Shown one piece after another: positions 59,850-64,000 of a DNA stretch of 64,000 bases (position 1 is its first letter; each line of letters opens with the position of its first letter). The notes beneath the pieces were generated by a model. The model searched no databases, was not told where the DNA came from, and worked only from the letters and a program-made list of their open reading frames with translations. Source of the DNA: Hemileia vastatrix (Eukaryota > Basidiomycota > Pucciniomycetes > Pucciniales > Zaghouaniaceae); contig JASXTE010000005.1 of the NCBI GenBank assembly GCA_030280995.1, positions 30,862,501-30,926,500 on the forward strand. The letters run 5' to 3'. The translations under genes and the position numbers were made by a program.

Positions 59850-60681
59850 ACGGGCTAACCTTAAGTATTAGTGTTAAGTGCTTAGTACCATTTGAATGGG
59901 CTAATTTTTCTCTACATTTCATGTCCCAATGTTATTATAGCCTAATTATGTGTTTTCAAAGGTTTTAGTAGTCGTAGTTTATTTTTCTATGTATTTTGGG
60001 TATTTTTGGAGGTTTTTGGTGGTTTTCTGGCTTCAGGGTGGTCCAGCTGCCTCAGGTGGGCCTCCTGACGTTGGGTGGACCACCTGCCTTGGTGCTAGAA
60101 GGCTGGGAAGTGTTTTTAGAGGGGTTTTATGCAATTTGGCGCTCAGAAACGCAAAATTTGTTGGTGTGCATGGGCTCTTAGATAGTGGTCTGTGTGTATA
60201 TAGTGAATAAGACAGTTTGGGGAAACCTTAATCATCATCAAACCATCCAGAGGTGATATCCTTGTTCCTCACTCAATTTTCACTGAATTTTGGCCACAAT
60301 TGGCTGTGTTTGTTGCAAGGTTAGTTCTTCATTTAACTCAACTTTGGAAACTGTTTTCTCTGGTTTAGTCTTGCAAGCTATATCAAGTATTATTGCTGTC
60401 TCTGGTGTGGATTTGAAATCTACATCAAGTATCATTGCTTTCTCTGGTGTGGAAATTGGTCTACATTTCAGTTCTTTGGTTTGGTAGTCTGTCTGGAGAC
60501 TACTTACTTGGCTGATCAGGCAGTCAAGTGTATTGGAAAAAGGGCTTTAAACAACAGGAATCAATTTACTGTAGCAGGTAAATCTCACTTATATTTTTCT
60601 AAAGGGACAGGGGATTTTCTTTCTGGTTTTTCTCCAAACCCTTGGTCAAGGCCTATAGCTAGTACTATAGGATTGTCTACA
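59850..60681 (+). mobile_element. Probable 5' LTR of the third gypsy family
   Basis: Ends ATTGTCTACA, directly followed by a primer-site-like TTTCTGACGCCCAACGGGG and, 93 bp on, by the gag start at 60774. The 3' LTR would be outside the window. It is inverted relative to 58768-59594. Confidence 0.65.
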
Positions 60682-60773
60682 TTTCTGACGCCCAACGGGG
60701 GGTAGGACCTGCTAGTTCTTTAGAATCTCTGTTGTCTTTGGTTGGTCCTTTTTGGTGATTTTGGTCTGGATGA

Positions 60774-62624
60774 ATGGCTTCTGGTTCATCTATTCCTGTG
60801 GTGACTGTCGGTGGGGGGGAAGGTCCTCCTGCTGTGATGGTTAGGGAGTGTGTTAGGATTAAAACTTGGGATGGTACTAAGTTTAATAGAGATTATGTGA
60901 AGTGGTTTCTGGAGAAATACGAAGCTTTATCTGAAGAGGAGAGTAGAGTGAAGAAGGAAGAGAATAATAGGGTGGAGGTTCCCAAGCAGGAGAGGGACCC
61001 AGTGGTGGAGCAGTTGGCTGATCTGACAAAACAGCTACATATTTTTGTTCAGGAGGCTAAGAAGGTCAATAGGGCTCCTTCTCAGCCTAGAGATTTTGAT
61101 AGGATGGCTGGTAGGAGTGATCCTTGGGTTTGCTCTTATTGCAGCAGAAGGCGGCACAAGTCCAATGATTGTTGGGCTCTGAACAGAGGTGTGTCAGAAG
61201 GAAAGGTGGAGTTTGAAGGCAGGGTGTTTAAATTCCCTGACGGTTCATTTGTGAAGCCCAGTGAGGGGCAGGCTCCTGTTGATTTGGTCAGGAGAAGAAA
61301 TGGTCTCAATCAGAGGAGGCCAAGGTTTGAGGAGATCCCTGATCAGGGGAAATCTTCTGCTAAGGCAGATGAAGATGTCAAGGGAAAAGGGAAGGAGGTT
61401 AATAAAGTCTCTTTTTCTACTTCCTTTGGTGGGTTGGAGTTGTATTCTTGTGGAGGACAGTCAAGTGGTGAATTCTTGGATGGTGTCTATTATGTTGAAG
61501 CTGGAAAGGTGGGAAGGCCTAAGAGCAGTTCTCAGGCCCAACCAAAGCCTAAGGCTTCAAAGGTGGATCCTAAGCTGAGTGCAGCCAGGAGGAAGTACAG
61601 CAAAGAGGAGCTGTACAAGATGCAGAAGGGGATTGCTGATATTGGCCTCCCCATTTTTGGTGCATTTGACATGAATGGTGAGCCAATGCCTACAGATGTT
61701 GATTCTGACTCAGAAGAGGATGTCCCTTTGTATTCATTGCCAAAGCCTTCTGGAGTTAGAGGTCTTGGTGAGTGATCTGGTTTGATTTCTGTTGATAGAA
61801 AATCTGTTGGTGGTTCTGGTCCTCAGGAGATTTCTAGGACCAAGGTAGTGAAGCCAAGGGCTCACTTTGAGAGGCCAGAAGTTTCTGGCCAATCTAATTT
61901 TATAGACTTGATTCTGGAAAGGATGAATAAGGGTCAGGTTTCCCTTTCTTATGGAGAATTTTACACTATAAGTCCTGGGCTGGCTGATAGACAAAAAAAA
62001 TTGTTGACCAGGAGAAGGGTTTCTTCTAAGGAGGTGGAATACATATGTAATTCTTCTGAGAAGTTTGGTGAGGGGTTGGAGACTCATTTTTCTGCACCTC
62101 TGGGTTATGTCAATGTCACTCTGAATGACAGGGAGGCTGGGGCATTGGTGAATTCAGATTCTCAGATTAACCTAATTTCTTTGTTTGAGGCTAATCATCT
62201 GGGCATCCCCATCAAGACAGGAATTGGTGGAAATTTAAGAGGGATTGGTGGCCATGTCACTGAGTTGATTGGGACAGCCAAATTGGTAAAGCTGGATGTT
62301 GGTGGAGCCTCCGGAAAGGTTCATTTTTACATTTCCAAAGGTAATGTAAAAGCTGTTTTGGGTGGACCATTCTTGATGGATTTTCAGGCAAGAATTGGTT
62401 ATCAGTTTGACATGGTAATCAGTTTTGAGTTGACCTGTGAAGATGAGAGGAGGCTTCACATGGGGTTATCATCTCCTGGAGATGATGGTTGGGAGACCAG
62501 GCCTGGCTTTTCTTCAATGTGCCAGTGCATGGATTTTTGTAGTAGAAGAAAAGAAGTGGGTTCCTCCTCTGGTTTTTTGGAGTGTGGTTCAGGCTCTAGT
62601 GAGTGTCTGTGTCTTTTAGAGTAA
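60774..62624 (+). pseudogene. Gypsy gag and protease region (third family)
   Basis: One frame with a single TGA (61773). Gag begins MASGSSIPVVTVGGGEGPPA and includes KTWDGTKFNRDYVKWFLEKY, but then jumps to a charged linker, so most of the capsid seems deleted. A knuckle-like CSYCSRRRHKSNDCW follows. The second part has KKLLTRRRVSSKEVEYIC, EKFGEGLETHFSAPLGYVNV, then a retropepsin-like ALVNSDSQINLISLFEANHL (family DSGSQ, here NSDSQ) and VKAVLGGPFLMDFQARIGY. Loss of the active-site Asp implies a dead protease. Confidence 0.8.
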
Positions 62625-64000
62625 TAAGGGCTGATCTACCTAGTGCTACAACCTCTCCCCAAGATGAGGAAATCCCAGGTTGTAGTAGGTCAGCTCCCTT
62701 GGAGATATACCAAGTGGATTTTCAACTTTCTCTTGTTAATGTTTCTCTTCTCTGCAAATATTCTTCATGTTTTTTATCAAGTATCTGTTCTTTCTCAAGA
62801 TTTTCAATTATTAATAATTCAAGTTCAAAAAAGAAGATTGATTATATATCTTTATTGAAAGATATGTGGAAAAGCTGTGGAGTGGTTAGATTGGGGTCTA
62901 AAAGTAAGTCCTCCCAAGTGTGCACTGCAAGGGTTTCTTCTATGCCTTTCAAAAACATTACCTTGGCCATGTCTGTGAGCATTGGGGAAACCCCTGGTTA
63001 TTTTTGTAGGATGGAAGAAAGCTCAAGAAAAGAAGAAAAAAATTTCAAGATAACTAAGGAAAAGCAAGAAAAAAATCTGAAGATAATTAAAAAGAAGAAA
63101 AGAATTATTTTTGTAAAGATAATCAAGATCAATTTTTGGGCCTCCAGCATGAGGTTAAATTGAACAAATGTTTGAAGAAAGAATATCATCAAGATCAATT
63201 TTTGGGCCTCCGGCATGAGAATAAACTGCATAATTTTAGAAGATGTGATTCAGAAGATAAATCAAGATTTGAAGATTTGGAAGATGGAAGTGAGGATGAA
63301 GATGTGGAGTTGTGGAAAAGGTGTGGAGTGGTGAGATTGGGGTCTAAAAGTAAGTCCTCCCAATTGTGCACCGCTAGTGTTTCTTCTACACCTTTCAAAA
63401 ACATTACCTGGGCCACACATGTGAGCGATGGGGAAACCCTTGGTTTTTGTTCCAGGTCTGGTTGTGAAGACGTCCTGAAGATCCCTCTATTTGATGGTGG
63501 AGCCTCAAAGTACAAGAAGGTAGCTCAGAAAATTAGGCCTGTCAATGAGCCTATGCCTGTGGGTTTGAATCCTCCTTTGAAGAGACCTCCATTGTCAAGA
63601 GATCCGCACTGTACTCCTCTGGTGAAGAATCCTCCTGATTTTGTAAAAACCACTCAGGTGACTGAGGAGAAGTTGAAATTTGTTTATTTTGGTCCTGGTG
63701 GGTGGTTGTCTGATGAGGAAAAGAAGTTGTTGTTGCACGTTATTGTGCTCAGGGAGAAAGTGGTGGCATTTGTTGAAGAGGAACAGGGTGTGTTGAAAAA
63801 CTCTTATGGGGAACCTTACTTGATTCCTGTGGTTTGTCATGAGCTTGGCAAATAAAACCAATTCCAAGTCCAGCTGCTATTAGGGATGATTTTGTGGAGA
63901 TTGTTAGGGAAAGAGTCAGGACAGGGTTGTATGAATAATTGACTTCTAGTTACTCAAGTCCGGTTTTCTGTGTTAAGAAAAAGAATGGAAAGTTGAGGGT
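62603..64000 (+). pseudogene. Gypsy linker region and start of RT, cut by window end
   Basis: Continuing polyprotein in several frames: a lysine-rich insert, tandem duplications (see the repeat entry), and ADKRPVNEP-like KIRPVNEPMPVGLNPPLKRP. Near the window end there is VRTGLYE, a stop, LTSSYSSPVFCVKKKNGKLR, the conserved beginning of a gypsy RT (family: SPxFxVxKKxGxxR). The rest lies beyond 64000. Confidence 0.75.
62855..63480 (+). repeat. Internal duplications in the gypsy linker
   Basis: A ~150-bp segment at about 62855-63000 (TGTGGAGTGGTTAGATTGGG, AGTAAGTCCTCCCAA, CTTTCAAAAACATTACC, GGGGAAACCC) recurs at about 63305-63445. Between them, a unit with ATCAAGATCAATTTTTGGGC and CTCC(A/G)GCATGAG occurs twice (63122 and 63190). 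Confidence 0.85.

Overview
The window is nuclear DNA from a filamentous fungus, most likely a large-genome rust (Pucciniales, Basidiomycota). Supporting signs: strongly AT-rich sequence; host genes cut by many short GT..AG introns; copia, chromovirus-type gypsy, Harbinger and Tc1 elements nested in one another; and a copia nucleocapsid motif (C..GKHN..CP...CWTLHPELRP) of a kind I associate with rust fungi. The taxon is an inference, with no marker gene to fix it.

Only three host genes are present. PWP1 (minus strand, cut by the window start; a WD40 ribosome-biogenesis protein) and a nine-exon lipoate-protein ligase (plus strand, complete) are head to head, with start codons that appear to share one CATG at 1218-1221. 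A long (ATTACT)n array sits in intron 1 of the ligase. A six-exon mitochondrial succinate/fumarate carrier (SFC1/ACR1 type, minus, 25698-27266) is the third. All three reconstruct with consistent splice phases.

The main discovery candidate is a ~7.25 kb DNA transposon present twice in inverted orientation: copy A at 4241-11489 and copy B at 14796-22037. Both have AGGGGGTATCAA-type inverted termini and 3-bp duplications. Each carries, in the same order, a PIF/Harbinger DDE transposase, a G-rich/C-rich giant hairpin, a TET/JBP-like 2-oxoglutarate/Fe(II) dioxygenase gene, a ~90-bp-period minisatellite, and a convergent gene for a Myb/SANT-like protein with a coiled-coil tail of 18-residue repeats. 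A transposon carrying a putative 5-methylcytosine oxidase beside its transposase is unusual. Two ~200-bp MITEs (29198-29397 and 41883-42081) share its termini. Both copies are now degenerate.

The rest is retrotransposon layering. It holds two solo LTRs of ~1.5 kb (12607-14103 and 48676-50177); a split chromovirus ending at 24714; a copia element (31221-35370) whose LTR differences are all at CpG and whose stops all fit CGA to TGA; a 1.04-kb TRIM-like element (35424-36463); a copia (36634-41793, minus) inserted in the 5' LTR of another copia (36596-~47505); a full-length decayed chromovirus (52200-57776) inserted next to a Tc1 relic; a head-to-head pair of LTR-like repeats (58768-60681); and the gag/protease part of a third gypsy family running off the right edge. 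Long (TTTTTA)n arrays lie at 11562-12240 and 47606-48235. The CpG decay suggests cytosine methylation acted on this genome, which makes the TET-like cargo biologically pointed.
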